The notes: generated by a model from the sequence alone, not told the origin. Counted from the stretch's first letter, positions 47,983-58,188 are shown. The stretch is 64,000 nucleotides of DNA from Streptomyces spinosisporus (GCF_022698145.1 NZ_JALDAX010000015.1:62001-126000); one strand, 5' to 3'. Numbers and translations are program-made.

Positions 47983-47996
47983 GCACGACTCGGGTG

Positions 47997-49226
47997 TCAG
48001 CCGCCGAACTCCTGCAGACCCTTCAGCGCCTGGTCCAGCAGGGCCTGGCGGCCCTCCAGCTCACGCTCCAGCTTGTCGGCCTTGGCGTTGTTGCCCTGGG
48101 CGCGCGCCTGCTCGATCTGGCCCTTGAGCTTGTCCACGGCCGCCTGCAGCTGCCCGGTCAGACCCTCGGCACGCGCGCGTGCCTCCGGGTTCGTCCGGCG
48201 CCACTCGGCCTCCTCGGCCTCCTGGATGGCCCGCTCCACGGCGTGCATCCGGCCCTCGACCTTGGGACGGGCGTCCCGCGGCACATGACCGATGGCCTCC
48301 CAGCGCTCGTTGACCGAGCGGAAGGCGGCCCGCGCCGCCTTCAGGTCCGTCACCGGGAGGATCTTCTCGGCCTCCCCGGCCAGCTCCTCCTTGAGCTTCA
48401 GGTTCTCCGACTGCTCCGCGTCACGCTCCGCGAAGACCGAGCTGCGGGCCGCGAAGAAGATGTCCTGGGCGCCGCGGAAGCGGTTCCACAGATCGTCCTC
48501 GTGCTCGCGCTGGGCGCGGCCCGCGGCCTTCCACTCCGCCATCAGCTCGCGGTAGCGCGCGGCGGTGGGACCCCACTCCGTCGAACCGGACAGGGCCTCG
48601 GCCTCCGAGACCAGCCGCTCCTTGATCTTGCGGGCCTCCTCGCGCTGCGCGTCCAGCGCCGCGAAGTGCGCCTTGCGCCGCTTGGAGAACGCCGAGCGGG
48701 CGTGCGAGAAGCGGTGCCACAGCTCGTCGTCCGACTTGCGGTCCAGGCGCGGCAGGCTCTTCCAGGTGTCCACCAGTGCGCGCAGCCGCTCGCCGGCCGC
48801 CCGCCACTGGTCGGACTGCGCCAGCTGCTCCGCCTCGTTGACCAGGTCCTCCTTGGCGTGCCTGGCCTCGTCGGACTGCTTGGCGCGCTGCTGCTTGCGC
48901 TCCTCGCGGCGCGCCTCGACCGTCTCGACCAGCTTGTCCAGGCGGGTGCGCAGGGCGGCCAGGTCGCCGACCGCATGATGCGCGTCGACCTGCTCGCGGA
49001 TGTGATCGATCGCCGTCTGTGCGTCCTTCGCGGACAGGTCGGTGGTCTTCACTCGCTTCTCGAGGAGGCCGATCTCGACAACCAGGCCCTCGTACTTGCG
49101 CTCGAAGTAGGCCAGCGCCTCCTCGGGGGAGCCGGCCTGCCAGGAACCGACGACCTGCTCGCCGTCGGCCGTACGCACGTACACGGTCCCCGTCTCGTCG
49201 ACGCGTCCCCACGGGTCGCTGCTCAC
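47997..49226 (-). CDS. DUF349-repeat coiled-coil protein
   Basis: A 409-aa, very hydrophilic, all-helical protein. About three DUF349 repeats are visible, each with a W-x3-G/A-x-x-R pattern (SDQWRAAGERLRALVDTWKSL, SGSTEWGPTAARYRELMAEWKAAG split in two, LWNRFRGAQDIFF), followed by a C-terminal coiled-coil. DUF349 proteins are uncharacterised; some bind ribosomes or nucleic acids. GTG 49226 has GGAGGAG upstream. It is adjacent to relA and convergent with it, a pairing I also recall for S. coelicolor. Confidence 0.88.
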   Translation of the reverse strand: MSSDPWGRVDETGTVYVRTADGEQVVGSWQAGSPEEALAYFERKYEGLVVEIGLLEKRVKTTDLSAKDAQTAIDHIREQVDAHHAVGDLAALRTRLDKLVETVEARREERKQQRAKQSDEARHAKEDLVNEAEQLAQSDQWRAAGERLRALVDTWKSLPRLDRKSDDELWHRFSHARSAFSKRRKAHFAALDAQREEARKIKERLVSEAEALSGSTEWGPTAARYRELMAEWKAAGRAQREHEDDLWNRFRGAQDIFFAARSSVFAERDAEQSENLKLKEELAGEAEKILPVTDLKAARAAFRSVNERWEAIGHVPRDARPKVEGRMHAVERAIQEAEEAEWRRTNPEARARAEGLTGQLQAAVDKLKGQIEQARAQGNNAKADKLERELEGRQALLDQALKGLQEFGG

Positions 49227-49361
49227 AGCGCCTCCTCCACATGATGCCTGTGAGGGGCTTCAGCTCCCCCGGGCATCGTCCACAGTTTCGTCACGGCCAA
49301 CATAGGCGACCGGCGGGTTGCCTGTCCGCATCCCGCGCGACCGAAATTTCGCACTTGACGT

Positions 49362-50216
49362 TCAGGACTTCGTGACCGTCGCCTTGTTGATCACGACGGT
49401 CGCGTTGGGCGCCGTATTGCCGGTCGTCGGGTCCGCGGCCTGCGCTCCTGCCTTCGCGATCTTCTGCAGGACCTTCATGCCGTCCTTGGAGATCGTGCCG
49501 AACGGGGTGTAGTCGGGCGGCAGCGGGCTGTCCTGGTACACGAGGAAGAACTGGCTGCCGCCGGTGTCGCGGCCCTTCTTGGTCTGCGGGTTGTACTGGT
49601 TGGCCATGGCGACCGTGCCGGCCGGGTACACCTGGCCCTTGAGGCTCTTGTCCTTCAGGTTCTCGTCCGGGATGGTGTAGCCCGGTCCGCCGGTGCCGGT
49701 GCCCGTCGGGTCGCCGCACTGGAGCACGTAGATCCCCTGGGGGACCAGTCGGTGGCACTTGGTGTGGTCCAAGTAGCCCTTGCCGACAAGGAAGTTGAAG
49801 GAGTTGACGGTGTGCGGCGCGGCCGACGCCTTCAGCGCGATGCTTATGTCCCCGCAGGTCGTGTCGAGGTCCATCGTGTACTTCGCCGACTTGTCGATGG
49901 TCATCGCCGGCTCCTTCTTCCAGCTCAGCTTCTTCACCGAGCCCTTGGCCGGCTTGGCGCACGGGTCCGGTGCCTTGCTGGTGGCGGCGGCGCTCGGGGT
50001 CGTCTGCGAGCTCGCGTTGGCCTTGTCGTCGCTCTTGTCGTCCTTGAGCACGCCGGTCGTGTAGAGCGCCAGGCTGCCGATCAGGACCACGCCGAGCACC
50101 GACGCGATCACCGAATTGCGCATCTTCGCCTTGCGCCGCGCAGCCGTACGCCGCTGCTGCTGCCGCAAGAACTTCTCCCGCGCGAGCTGGCGCTTGCGCT
50201 GTTCCTGGGTGACCAC
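49362..50216 (-). CDS. Membrane-anchored cyclophilin-type peptidyl-prolyl isomerase
   Basis: A 284-aa protein with a basic cytoplasmic N-terminus (RKRQLAREKFLRQQQRRTAARRK is paraphrased as an Arg/Lys/Gln-rich stretch), one membrane helix (SVIASVLGVVLIGSLALYTTG), a Ser/Thr/Asp linker and an extracytoplasmic cyclophilin domain (residues about 105-284). Core motifs are HRLVPQGIYVLQCGDPTGTG and GSQFFLVYQD, with APHTVNSFNFLV. It likely assists folding of exported proteins. GTG 50216 follows GAGGAGAG. Confidence 0.93.
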   Translation of the reverse strand: MVTQEQRKRQLAREKFLRQQQRRTAARRKAKMRNSVIASVLGVVLIGSLALYTTGVLKDDKSDDKANASSQTTPSAAATSKAPDPCAKPAKGSVKKLSWKKEPAMTIDKSAKYTMDLDTTCGDISIALKASAAPHTVNSFNFLVGKGYLDHTKCHRLVPQGIYVLQCGDPTGTGTGGPGYTIPDENLKDKSLKGQVYPAGTVAMANQYNPQTKKGRDTGGSQFFLVYQDSPLPPDYTPFGTISKDGMKVLQKIAKAGAQAADPTTGNTAPNATVVINKATVTKS

Positions 50217-50331
50217 CGGGTTCTCTCCTCATGCGTCTCGTACGTCGACTGGGACGCGTGCGTCTTGTGAGCCGACCGCCTGCGTGTGCCCCGTACCGTA
50301 TATGGGTTCGCTGAGGATTCGGCAGCGCCGG

Positions 50332-50337
50332 TAGGCT
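50332..50337 (+). promoter_or_regulatory. -10 element TAGGCT of the hydrolase-hisS unit
   Basis: TAGGCT lies about 50 nt before the preferred GTG at 50387; no clear -35 is seen at the ideal distance. It lies in the divergent promoter region shared with the cyclophilin gene. Confidence 0.35.
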
Positions 50338-50386
50338 CTGACAGCAGCTGTAGCCGTCTGTGACCGACACACAACGAAGGACGATC

Positions 50387-51094
50387 GTGCTCATTGCCGG
50401 GTTCCCCGCCGGGGCCTGGGGGACGAACTGTTATCTCGTCGCCCCCGCCGCCGGTGAGGAGTGCGTGATCATCGACCCCGGCCACCAGGCCACCGAAGGA
50501 GTCGAGGAAGCGCTCAGGAAGCATCGGCTCAAGCCCGTCGCCGTCGTCCTCACCCACGGCCACATCGACCATGTGGCCTCGGTCGTCCCGGTGTGCGGCG
50601 CACACGACGTACCGGCGTGGATCCACCCCGAGGACCGCTACATGATGAGCGACCCGGAGAAGGCGCTCGGCCGCTCCATCGGCATGCCGCTGATGGGCGA
50701 GCTGACGGTGGGGGAGCCCGACGACGTCGAGGAGCTGGCCGACGGCGCGCGGCTGGCGCTCGCGGGGCTCGAGTTCTCCGTCGCGCACGCGCCCGGCCAT
50801 ACCAAGGGGTCGGTGACCTTCCGGATGCCCGAGACGACCGAGATCCCGTCGGTCTTCTTCTCCGGGGATCTGCTCTTCGCCGGCTCCATCGGACGCACCG
50901 ACCTGCCCGGCGGCGATATGGCCGAGATGCTCGACTCGCTGGGCCGTGTGTGCCTGCCGCTCGACGACTCGACCGTGGTGCTGTCCGGCCACGGCCCCCA
51001 GACGACCATCGGCCAGGAGCGCGCCACCAACCCGTATCTGCGGCAGGTGGCCGCCGGCCAGGGAGCCCAGCCCGCTCCCCGACGAGGAATGTGA
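50387..51094 (+). CDS. Metallo-beta-lactamase-fold hydrolase (glyoxalase II-like)
   Basis: A 235-aa zinc hydrolase, probably a thioesterase of the glyoxalase II type; the substrate is unknown. Motifs are [13 protein letters not shown] (HxHxDH), [29 protein letters not shown], and the final His in [14 protein letters not shown] 50387 has GAAGGA 5-6 nt upstream; GTG 50360 is an in-frame alternative without a site. Position between ppi and hisS is conserved in mycobacteria (Rv2581c). Confidence 0.9.
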   Translation: MLIAGFPAGAWGTNCYLVAPAAGEECVIIDPGHQATEGVEEALRKHRLKPVAVVLTHGHIDHVASVVPVCGAHDVPAWIHPEDRYMMSDPEKALGRSIGMPLMGELTVGEPDDVEELADGARLALAGLEFSVAHAPGHTKGSVTFRMPETTEIPSVFFSGDLLFAGSIGRTDLPGGDMAEMLDSLGRVCLPLDDSTVVLSGHGPQTTIGQERATNPYLRQVAAGQGAQPAPRRGM

Positions 51095-51105
51095 CGAGAC
51101 CTTCC

Positions 51106-52368
51106 GTGAGCACCTTCAAGGCCCCCAAGGGCACGTACGACCTGATCCCGCCGGACAGCGCCAAGTACCTGGCCGTCCGCGACGCGATCGCCGCGCCCCT
51201 GCGCAACTCCGGCTACGGCTACATCGAGACGCCCGGCTTCGAGAGCGTCGAGCTCTTCGCGCGCGGCGTCGGTGAGTCCACCGACATCGTGACCAAGGAG
51301 ATGTACGCCTTCGAGACCAAGGGCGGCGACAAGCTGGCGCTGCGCCCCGAGGGCACCGCGTCCGTGCTGCGCGCCGCGCTGGAGGCCAACCTCCACAAGG
51401 CGGGCAACCTGCCGGTCAAGCTCTGGTACTCCGGCTCGTACTACCGCTACGAGCGCCCGCAGAAGGGCCGCTACAGGCACTTCTCGCAGGTCGGCGCCGA
51501 GGCGATCGGCGCGGAGGACCCGGCACTGGACGCCGAGCTGATCATCCTGGCCGACCAGGCCTACCGCTCGCTGGGCCTGCGCGACTTCCGGATCCTGCTC
51601 AACAGCCTGGGCGACAAGGAGTGCCGTCCCGTCTACCGCGCGGCGCTGCAGGACTTCCTGCGCGGCCTGGACCTGGACGAGGACACGCTGCGCCGCGCGG
51701 AGATCAACCCGCTGCGCGTCCTGGACGACAAGCGCGACGCCGTCCAGAAGCAGCTGGGCGACGCCCCGCTGCTGCGTGACTACCTGTGCGACGCCTGCAA
51801 GGCGTACCACGAGGAGGTCCGTGAGCTGATCACGGCGGCGGGCGTGGTCTTCGAGGACGACCCCAAGCTGGTGCGCGGCCTCGACTACTACACCCGCACG
51901 ACCTTCGAGTTCGTCCACGACGGTCTGGGCTCGCAGTCCGCGGTGGGCGGCGGCGGCCGCTACGACGGCCTCTCCGAGATGATCGGCGGCCCCGCGCTGC
52001 CGTCCGTCGGCTGGGCCCTCGGCGTGGACCGCACGGTCCTGGCGCTTGAGGCGGAGGGCGTCGAGCTCGAACTGCCCTCCACGACCAGCGTGTTCGCGGT
52101 CCCGCTCGGCGAGGAGGCGCGCCGCGTCCTGTTCGGCAAGGTCACCGAGCTGCGCAAGCTCGGCATCGCGGCCGACTTCTCCTACGGCGCCAAGGGCCTC
52201 AAGGGCGCGATGAAGAACGCCAACCGCAGCGGCGCCCGCTACACGATCGTGGCCGGCGAACGCGACCTCACCGAGGGCGTCGTCCAGCTCAAGGACATGG
52301 AGTCCGGCGAGCAGACGGCGGTCGGCGTGAACGAGATCGTGGCCGAGCTGGAGTCCCGGCTCGGCTAG
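51106..52368 (+). CDS. hisS: Histidine-tRNA ligase
   Basis: A 420-aa class II synthetase. Motif 1 region [13 protein letters not shown], motif 2 [12 protein letters not shown] with [14 protein letters not shown], the histidine-specific motif [23 protein letters not shown], and motif 3 [11 protein letters not shown] are complete, followed by the anticodon-binding domain. GTG 51106 ([12 protein letters not shown]) is preferred; GTG 51091 overlapping the preceding stop is possible. Co-transcribed with the hydrolase gene. Confidence 0.96.
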   Translation: MSTFKAPKGTYDLIPPDSAKYLAVRDAIAAPLRNSGYGYIETPGFESVELFARGVGESTDIVTKEMYAFETKGGDKLALRPEGTASVLRAALEANLHKAGNLPVKLWYSGSYYRYERPQKGRYRHFSQVGAEAIGAEDPALDAELIILADQAYRSLGLRDFRILLNSLGDKECRPVYRAALQDFLRGLDLDEDTLRRAEINPLRVLDDKRDAVQKQLGDAPLLRDYLCDACKAYHEEVRELITAAGVVFEDDPKLVRGLDYYTRTTFEFVHDGLGSQSAVGGGGRYDGLSEMIGGPALPSVGWALGVDRTVLALEAEGVELELPSTTSVFAVPLGEEARRVLFGKVTELRKLGIAADFSYGAKGLKGAMKNANRSGARYTIVAGERDLTEGVVQLKDMESGEQTAVGVNEIVAELESRLG

Positions 52369-52378
52369 ACGTCCCAGG

Positions 52379-52406
52379 GGCGCCGGCCATGCGCGTGGCC
52401 GGCGCC
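52379..52406. terminator. Terminator between hisS and the response-regulator gene
   Basis: GGCGCCGGCCA (52379-52389) pairs perfectly with TGGCCGGCGCC (52396-52406), followed by TTTG. It lies between convergent genes. Confidence 0.88.
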
Positions 52407-52410
52407 TTTG

Positions 52411-53037
52411 TCATGGGTCGAGCAGCCCGTGGCGCATGGCGCTGGTGACGGCCGCGGTGCGGTCGTCGACGCCCAACTTGCCGAAGGCGCGCAGGAGATG
52501 GGTCTTCACGGTCGACTCGCCGATGAAGAGCCGGCGGCCGATCTCCGCGTTGGTGCAGCCCTCCGCCACCAGCCGCAGCACGGCCGTCTCCCGCTCCGAG
52601 AGGCGCGGCCGCTCCGGCCGGGTGCGCAGCTGGTCGACCAGGCGGGCCGCCACCGAGGGGGCGAGCACCGTCTCGCCGCGGGCTGCCGCCCGTACCGCCT
52701 CCGCCAGTTCGGCACGCGGCATGTCCTTGAGCAGATAGCCCGCGGCTCCGGCCTCGACCGCCCGCAGGATGTCGCGGTCCGTCTCGTACGTCGTCAGGAC
52801 GATCACCCGGCACGGCAGCCCCGCCTCGCCCATCCGCACGATCGAGTCGACGCCCCCGCCGCCCGGCATGCGCAGATCCATGAGCACGATGTCGGGCCGC
52901 AGTTCGGCCGCCAGCGCCTCCGCCCGCGGCCCGCTCTCCGCATCGGCGACCACCTCCAGGTCCGGCTCGGCACTGAGCATCGCCCGCAGCCCCTCCCGTA
53001 CGACGGGATGGTCGTCGGCGAGGACGATCCGGATCAC
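52411..53037 (-). CDS. NarL/LuxR-type response regulator
   Basis: A 208-aa regulator with a receiver domain (VLADDHPVVREG; phospho-Asp in DIVLMDLRMPG; VLTTYETD; Lys in GYLLKDMPR) and a C-terminal LuxR helix-turn-helix (LSERETAVLRLVAEG, IGRRLFIGESTVKTHLLRAFGKLGV). GTG 53037 overlaps the stop of the kinase gene (GTGA) and has GAGGAG upstream. It probably controls the linked ABC exporter in response to membrane or antibiotic stress. Confidence 0.95.
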   Translation of the reverse strand: MIRIVLADDHPVVREGLRAMLSAEPDLEVVADAESGPRAEALAAELRPDIVLMDLRMPGGGGVDSIVRMGEAGLPCRVIVLTTYETDRDILRAVEAGAAGYLLKDMPRAELAEAVRAAARGETVLAPSVAARLVDQLRTRPERPRLSERETAVLRLVAEGCTNAEIGRRLFIGESTVKTHLLRAFGKLGVDDRTAAVTSAMRHGLLDP

Positions 53038-54269
53038 GATGAGCTCCTCAACGGCGCTACGGGGGATGCGGGCGACGCAGGCGGTGCGGGCGACACGGGC
53101 AGCCGGACGGTCACCGTCGTGCCGTCGCCCGGTGTGCTGCGGATCCGCGCCGTCCCGCCGACCTCGGTGGCCCGGGCACGCAGCCCGGCAAGACCGTAAC
53201 CGACGCTGGGGGCGCCCGGGTCGAAGCCGCAGCCGTCGTCCCGTACGGACACGGTGAGCGTGTCGTCGCGGTACGTCAGCGCGATGCCGACGGAGGCCGA
53301 ACTCCCCGCGTGCTTGCGGGCGTTCGACAGGGCCTCCTGGCAGGCGCGCAGTGCCACCACCTCGGGGGCGGCGGGCAGCGGGCGCACCGGACCGGTCACC
53401 TCCAGCGTGGCCCCGTGCCGGGTGGCGAGCCGGCGCAGCGCGTCCGGCAGGGACGAGCCGTCGAGGTCGGCGGGCGCGGCGCCGGCGACCAGGGCACGGG
53501 CCTCGGCGAGGTTCTGCCGGGCCGTCTCGTCCATGAGGGCCAGATGCCGGCGGGCCTGCGGGACGTCGTCGTCGAGCTCCGCCTCCACCGCCTGGATCAG
53601 CATCAGCACACTGGTGAAGCCCTGCGCGAGGGTGTCATGGATCTCCCGGGCCATGCGCTCGCGCTCGGCCAGCGCCCCGTGCGCGGCGGACAGACGCGAG
53701 ATCTCGTGGCGGCTCGCGTCCAGTTCCGCGATCAGCGCGGCCCGCTCCTGGCTCTGGTCGATGATCCGGATCACCCAGGTGCCGACGGCCACCGAGAAGA
53801 CCAGACTGACCACGGCGAACAGCCCGTTGAAGAAGACCTCCTGCTCGCCGGGCCACCACAGCAGCGCCCAGCCCACCACCGGCACCACGTTGATCACGGC
53901 CACGAGTGTGATCGCCCACCGCATGCGCAGGGTCATGAAGCACTGGGGGACGAGCGCGAAGGTCATGACCCGCGTCTCGCCGACCAGGATCGCCGAGGGC
54001 AGGAACAGGGCCGTCATCGCGAGGAGATAGAGCAACGCCTGCCGCTCGGGCGGGGGATCGCCCCGCAGCAGGGGCCGCCCCACCCACACGTACAGGGGGA
54101 TCAACGGCAGCAGCAGCGCCGCCGCGGTGAGCCGGACCGGCCACCCCGGCTGTCCCGTGCCGAGCACGAACGCCAGGGTGGCCAGCCAGATCAGCGCGAA
54201 ATAGGTGTCCCAGAGCCGGAAGGACCGGTCCCAGGTGTAGGCACCTACGGCGGGTGCCCGCCCGCTCAT
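53034..54269 (-). CDS. HisKA_3-type sensor histidine kinase, membrane-embedded
   Basis: A 411-aa kinase with about five or six N-terminal helices forming a DesK-like sensor (LIWLATLAFVLGTG, LLYLLAMTALFLPSAILVG, FNGLFAVVSLVFSVAVGTWVI), then the dimerisation helix with phospho-His in ERMAREIHDTLAQGF and an ATPase domain (ALSNARKHAG, VRDDGCGFDP, GYGLAGLRARATE). The C-terminus is a Pro/Ala/Ser tail. ATG 54269 overlaps the permease stop (ATGA). It partners the adjacent response regulator. Confidence 0.94.
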   Translation of the reverse strand: MSGRAPAVGAYTWDRSFRLWDTYFALIWLATLAFVLGTGQPGWPVRLTAAALLLPLIPLYVWVGRPLLRGDPPPERQALLYLLAMTALFLPSAILVGETRVMTFALVPQCFMTLRMRWAITLVAVINVVPVVGWALLWWPGEQEVFFNGLFAVVSLVFSVAVGTWVIRIIDQSQERAALIAELDASRHEISRLSAAHGALAERERMAREIHDTLAQGFTSVLMLIQAVEAELDDDVPQARRHLALMDETARQNLAEARALVAGAAPADLDGSSLPDALRRLATRHGATLEVTGPVRPLPAAPEVVALRACQEALSNARKHAGSSASVGIALTYRDDTLTVSVRDDGCGFDPGAPSVGYGLAGLRARATEVGGTARIRSTPGDGTTVTVRLPVSPAPPASPASPVAPLRSSS

Positions 54270-55111
54270 CCGTCGCGCCGGTTCTTCCACCGGAAGGTCA
54301 GCAGACACAGCACCAATCCTCCGACGCACCACGCCCCGAGCACCAGCGCCACCTTGCCGAACTCCCAACTGCCCGTCTGCTCGAGGATGTGAGCCGAGTC
54401 CGGCAGGAACACCCCGCGCAGTCCCTGGCACATCCACTTCAGCGGGAACAGCGCCCCGATGTTCAGCATCCAGTCGGGGATGGTGTCGATCGCGATGTAC
54501 ACGCCCGAGATGAACTGCAGGACCAGGAAGGGCAGGACGACGACGGAGGTCGCGCTCTTGCCGGACTTGGGCACCGAGCTGATCGCGATGCCGAGCAGGG
54601 CGCACGCCGTCAGACCGAGGACGAAGATCCAGGCCAGGTCGAACCAGTCGGTCGCGTCCGAGGGCAGATCCACGTCGTAGACGGTGGTGCCGACGAGCAG
54701 CAGGATCGCCGTCTCCAGCAGGCCGGTGAACAGAACCAGCCAGATCTTGCCGAGGAAGTACGCGGCCGGCGGCATCGGTGTCCCGCGCAGCCGGCGCAGC
54801 ACCTTCTCGTCCCGCTCGATGGCGATGGAGATGCCGAGCGACTGGAAGCTCGTCGACATGATGCCGGCCGCCATCATCGCCGGGACGTACAGCTGCGAGG
54901 CGGTGATGCCCGCGCCCTCCACGTCGTCGCTGAAGATCGACGCGAACAGGAACAGGAACACCACCGGGAACGCGAACGTGAACACCACCTGGTCGCGCTG
55001 CCGGAAGAACTGCCTGATCTCCAGGGCGCCCCGACCGAGGCCCAGCCCCCATGCCCCGGGCAGCCGCACGGTGTCCGGCCCGGTCCTGGTCTCCACGGCG
55101 GTCGTGGTCAT
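54266..55111 (-). CDS. ABC-2 type exporter permease
   Basis: A 281-aa membrane protein with six helices (VVFTFAFPVVFLFLFASIF, VLFTGLLETAILLLVGTTV, VVVLPFLVLQFISGVYI, ALVLGAWCVGGLVLCLLTF among them) and the conserved RDEKVLRRLRGTPMPP cytoplasmic loop of ABC-2 permeases. ATG 55111 overlaps the ATPase stop by 4 bp. It forms a drug- or lipid-type exporter with the ATPase. Confidence 0.93.
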   Translation of the reverse strand: MTTTAVETRTGPDTVRLPGAWGLGLGRGALEIRQFFRQRDQVVFTFAFPVVFLFLFASIFSDDVEGAGITASQLYVPAMMAAGIMSTSFQSLGISIAIERDEKVLRRLRGTPMPPAAYFLGKIWLVLFTGLLETAILLLVGTTVYDVDLPSDATDWFDLAWIFVLGLTACALLGIAISSVPKSGKSATSVVVLPFLVLQFISGVYIAIDTIPDWMLNIGALFPLKWMCQGLRGVFLPDSAHILEQTGSWEFGKVALVLGAWCVGGLVLCLLTFRWKNRRDG

Positions 55112-55974
55112 CGCGCGTCCTCCTGTCCGGTCAGCCGGAGGTAGACGTCCTCCAGCGTGGGGCGGCTCACCCTCAGGCCGGGGATCTCGCTGTCGAAGCG
55201 GTGCATCAGCTCGGCGACCGTCCTGGTCGGGGTGTCCGTGCGCTCGGTGCGGGTGGTGCCGTCCCGCTCGGTCCACTCGACCGTGGCGTCCGTGCCGTAC
55301 CGCTCCCGCAGCGCCGCGGGCTCGCCCGTGGCGACGACCCGCCCCCGGGCCACCACGGCGAGCCGGTCGGCGAGGGCCTCCGCCTCCTCCAGGTAGTGCG
55401 TGGTCAGCAGGATCGTCGTGCCCTCGTCGGCGAGCAGCCTGATCAGCTCCCAGAACTGCCGGCGGGCCGCCGGGTCGTAACCGGTCGTCGGCTCGTCCAG
55501 GAGCAGCAGGTCGGGGCCGCCGATCACCCCGAGGGCCACGTCGAGCCGCCTGCGCTGGCCGCCCGACAGCGCCTTGATGCGACTGCCCGCCTTGGCCTGA
55601 AGGCCCACCAGGCCGATGACCTCCTCGGGGTCGCGCGGGCGCGGGTAGTAGCGCGCGAAATGCCGTACGGTCTCGCCGACCGTCAACTCGGCGGGTGCCG
55701 ATTCGTCCTGCCAGACGATTCCCACACGGGACCTCCACGCGCGCGTGCCGGCCGCCGGATCGGACCCGAGCACCGACACCTCGCCCGCGTCCCGGCTGCG
55801 GTTGCCCTGGAGGATCTCCACCGTGGTGCTCTTGCCCGCGCCATTGGGTCCCAGCAGGCCGAACACCTCGCCCGGGCGGATCTCGAGATCGATGCCGTCC
55901 ACCGCGGTCACGTCCCCGTACTGCTTGCGCAGCCCCCGTACGTCCACCGCGAGTTCGTTCGCGTGTGTTGTCAT
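55108..55974 (-). CDS. ABC exporter ATP-binding protein
   Basis: A 288-aa ATPase. Walker A is GLLGPNGAGKSTT, signature KALSGGQRRRLDVALG, Walker B LLLLDEPTTGYDP, and the switch His lies in LTTHYLEEAEALADR. A C-terminal regulatory extension (about residues 225-288) resembles DrrA-type drug exporters. ATG 55974 (MTTHANELAV) is chosen; longer in-frame starts are unsupported. First gene of the overlapping ATPase-permease-kinase-regulator operon. Confidence 0.94.
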   Translation of the reverse strand: MTTHANELAVDVRGLRKQYGDVTAVDGIDLEIRPGEVFGLLGPNGAGKSTTVEILQGNRSRDAGEVSVLGSDPAAGTRAWRSRVGIVWQDESAPAELTVGETVRHFARYYPRPRDPEEVIGLVGLQAKAGSRIKALSGGQRRRLDVALGVIGGPDLLLLDEPTTGYDPAARRQFWELIRLLADEGTTILLTTHYLEEAEALADRLAVVARGRVVATGEPAALRERYGTDATVEWTERDGTTRTERTDTPTRTVAELMHRFDSEIPGLRVSRPTLEDVYLRLTGQEDAR

Positions 55975-56119
55975 GCACCCAGGGTCGGCCGGAACCGAAC
56001 GCTCAGGAACGACCGTGCGTACTTCCTTATGTCCACCGAACGGTGGACGCGGGGTCGAGTGCGGCACAATGGCCCCTGCCCGAAGAAGGTCCCACTCTCA
56101 AGCAGACGGAATCGGCGTG

Positions 56120-56776
56120 ATGAGCAAGACCACAGTCAAAGACGTGTCCACCGAGCCCGCTCCGGGACCCGACTCGGCCGGACCACGGACGGCGGGCGGC
56201 AGCCGTGCCCTGGCCCTGCTGCTGGTGATCACGGGCGCGGCCGGTCTGCTCGCCGCATGGGTCATCACGATCGACAAGAACAAGATCCTCGAGGCCAAGG
56301 TCGCGGGCAAGACGTTCACCCCGGGCTGCAGCCTCAACCCCGTGGTCTCCTGCGGCAACGTGATGGAGTCCAAGCAGGCCGCCGTCTTCGGCTTCCCCAA
56401 CCCGATGCTCGGCCTGGTCTGCTACGGCATCGTCATCTGCGTCGGCATGAGCCTGCTCGCCCGCGCCCGCTACCCGCGCTGGTACTGGCTCACCTTCAAC
56501 TTCGGCACCCTCTTCGGCGTGGGCTTCTGCACCTGGCTGCAGTTCCAGTCCCTGTACCGGATCAACGCGCTGTGCCTGTGGTGCTCGCTGGCCTGGGTCG
56601 CGACGATCACCATGTTCTGGTACGTCACCTCGTTCAACATCCGCAACGGCTTCCTGCCCTCCCCGCGCTGGCTGAAGAGCTTCTTCGGCGAGTTCACCTG
56701 GGTCGTGCCCGTGCTGCACGTCGGCATCATCGGCATGCTCGTCCTGACCCGCTGGTGGGACTTCTGGACCAGCTGA
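56120..56776 (+). CDS. Vitamin K epoxide reductase (VKOR) family protein
   Basis: A 218-aa membrane protein with about five helices that would reoxidise DsbA-like partners using a quinone. Features: a first helix [20 protein letters not shown], the loop cysteines [18 protein letters not shown], and the CxxC-type redox site in [15 protein letters not shown] 56120 is used; GTG 56117 is also in frame. Alone between the exporter operon (divergent) and rarA. Confidence 0.9.
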   Translation: MSKTTVKDVSTEPAPGPDSAGPRTAGGSRALALLLVITGAAGLLAAWVITIDKNKILEAKVAGKTFTPGCSLNPVVSCGNVMESKQAAVFGFPNPMLGLVCYGIVICVGMSLLARARYPRWYWLTFNFGTLFGVGFCTWLQFQSLYRINALCLWCSLAWVATITMFWYVTSFNIRNGFLPSPRWLKSFFGEFTWVVPVLHVGIIGMLVLTRWWDFWTS

Positions 56777-56819
56777 CCGGGCTTCTGCAGGGCCCGGACG
56801 CGTTGTCAGTGCGGTGAAT

Positions 56820-56825
56820 TAGGGT
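56820..56825 (+). promoter_or_regulatory. -10 element TAGGGT of rarA, leaderless start
   Basis: TAGGGT ends 7 nt before the GTG at 56833 and no ribosome-binding site intervenes. Confidence 0.45.
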
Positions 56826-56832
56826 TCTTGAC

Positions 56833-58188
56833 GTGGAGCCCGACCTGTTCACCGCCGCCGCAGAAGAACGCCAGGAGAAGGATCCGGCTGGAAGCCCCCT
56901 GGCCGTGCGGATGCGCCCGCGCACCCTCGACGAGGTCGTGGGCCAGCAGCATCTGCTCAAACCGGGCTCGCCCCTGCGCAGACTCGTCGGCGAGGGCGCC
57001 GGCGGACCCGCCGGACCGTCCTCGGTGATCCTCTGGGGCCCGCCCGGCACCGGCAAGACGACCCTGGCCTACGTCGTCTCCAAGGCCACCAACAAGCGCT
57101 TCGTCGAGCTGTCGGCGATCACCGCGGGCGTCAAGGAGGTCCGCGCTGTCATCGACGGCGCCCGCCGCGCCACCGGTGGGTACGGCCAGGAGACCGTCCT
57201 CTTCCTCGACGAGATCCACCGCTTCAGCAAGGCCCAGCAGGACTCCCTGCTGCCCGCGGTCGAGAACCGCTGGGTGACCCTGATCGCGGCGACGACGGAG
57301 AACCCGTACTTCTCGGTGATCTCCCCGCTGCTGTCCCGCTCCCTCCTGCTCACCCTCGAACCCCTCACCGACGACGACATCAGAGGACTGCTGAAGCGGG
57401 CGCTCGGCGACGAGCGGGGCCTGAAGGACGCGGTCACCCTCCCCGAGGACACCGAGGACCACCTTCTGCGCATCGCCGGCGGCGACGCACGCCGCGCCCT
57501 GACCGCACTGGAGGCGGCGGCCGGCGCCGCCCTGGACAAGGGTGAGACGGAGATCTCCCTGACGACGCTGGAGGAGACGGTCGACCGGGCGGCGGTGAAG
57601 TACGACCGCGACGGCGACCAGCACTACGACGTCGCCAGCGCCCTCATCAAGTCCATCCGCGGCTCGGACGTGGATGCCGCGCTGCACTACCTGGCCCGCA
57701 TGATCGAGGCCGGCGAGGACCCCCGCTTCATCGCCCGCCGCCTGATGATCTCGGCGAGCGAGGACATCGGCCTCGCCGATCCCAACGCACTGCCGATCGC
57801 GGTCGCCGCCGCCCAGGCCGTCGCCATGATCGGCTTCCCCGAGGCCGCCCTCACCCTCAGCCACGCCACCATCGCCCTCGCCCTGGCCCCCAAGTCCAAC
57901 TCCGCGACGACGGCGATCGGGGCCGCCCTGGAGGACGTGAAGAAGGGACTGGCCGGCCAGGTGCCGCCCCATCTGCGCGACGGTCACTACAAGGGCGCCG
58001 CCAAGCTCGGCCACGCGCAGGGATACGTGTATCCGCACGACCTGGCCGAGGGCATCGCCGAGCAGCAGTATGCCCCGGACGCCCTCAAGGACCGCGAGTA
58101 CTACACGCCGAGCAGACACGGCGCGGAGGCAAGATACGCGGACGCGGTGGAGTGGACCAGGAAGCACCTCGGTCGCAGACGGTCCTGA
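56833..58188 (+). CDS. rarA: Replication-associated recombination protein A (MgsA/WRNIP1-like AAA+ ATPase)
   Basis: A 451-aa AAA+ protein acting at stalled replication forks, probably with [26 protein letters not shown] begins the conserved region; Walker [12 protein letters not shown], Walker [13 protein letters not shown], sensor 1 [13 protein letters not shown], sensor 2 near [12 protein letters not shown]; the C-terminal tetramerisation region includes [29 protein letters not shown] (quoted here in part: [17 protein letters not shown]). GTG 56833 fits both the family N-terminus and the -10 box. Confidence 0.94.
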   Translation: MEPDLFTAAAEERQEKDPAGSPLAVRMRPRTLDEVVGQQHLLKPGSPLRRLVGEGAGGPAGPSSVILWGPPGTGKTTLAYVVSKATNKRFVELSAITAGVKEVRAVIDGARRATGGYGQETVLFLDEIHRFSKAQQDSLLPAVENRWVTLIAATTENPYFSVISPLLSRSLLLTLEPLTDDDIRGLLKRALGDERGLKDAVTLPEDTEDHLLRIAGGDARRALTALEAAAGAALDKGETEISLTTLEETVDRAAVKYDRDGDQHYDVASALIKSIRGSDVDAALHYLARMIEAGEDPRFIARRLMISASEDIGLADPNALPIAVAAAQAVAMIGFPEAALTLSHATIALALAPKSNSATTAIGAALEDVKKGLAGQVPPHLRDGHYKGAAKLGHAQGYVYPHDLAEGIAEQQYAPDALKDREYYTPSRHGAEARYADAVEWTRKHLGRRRS

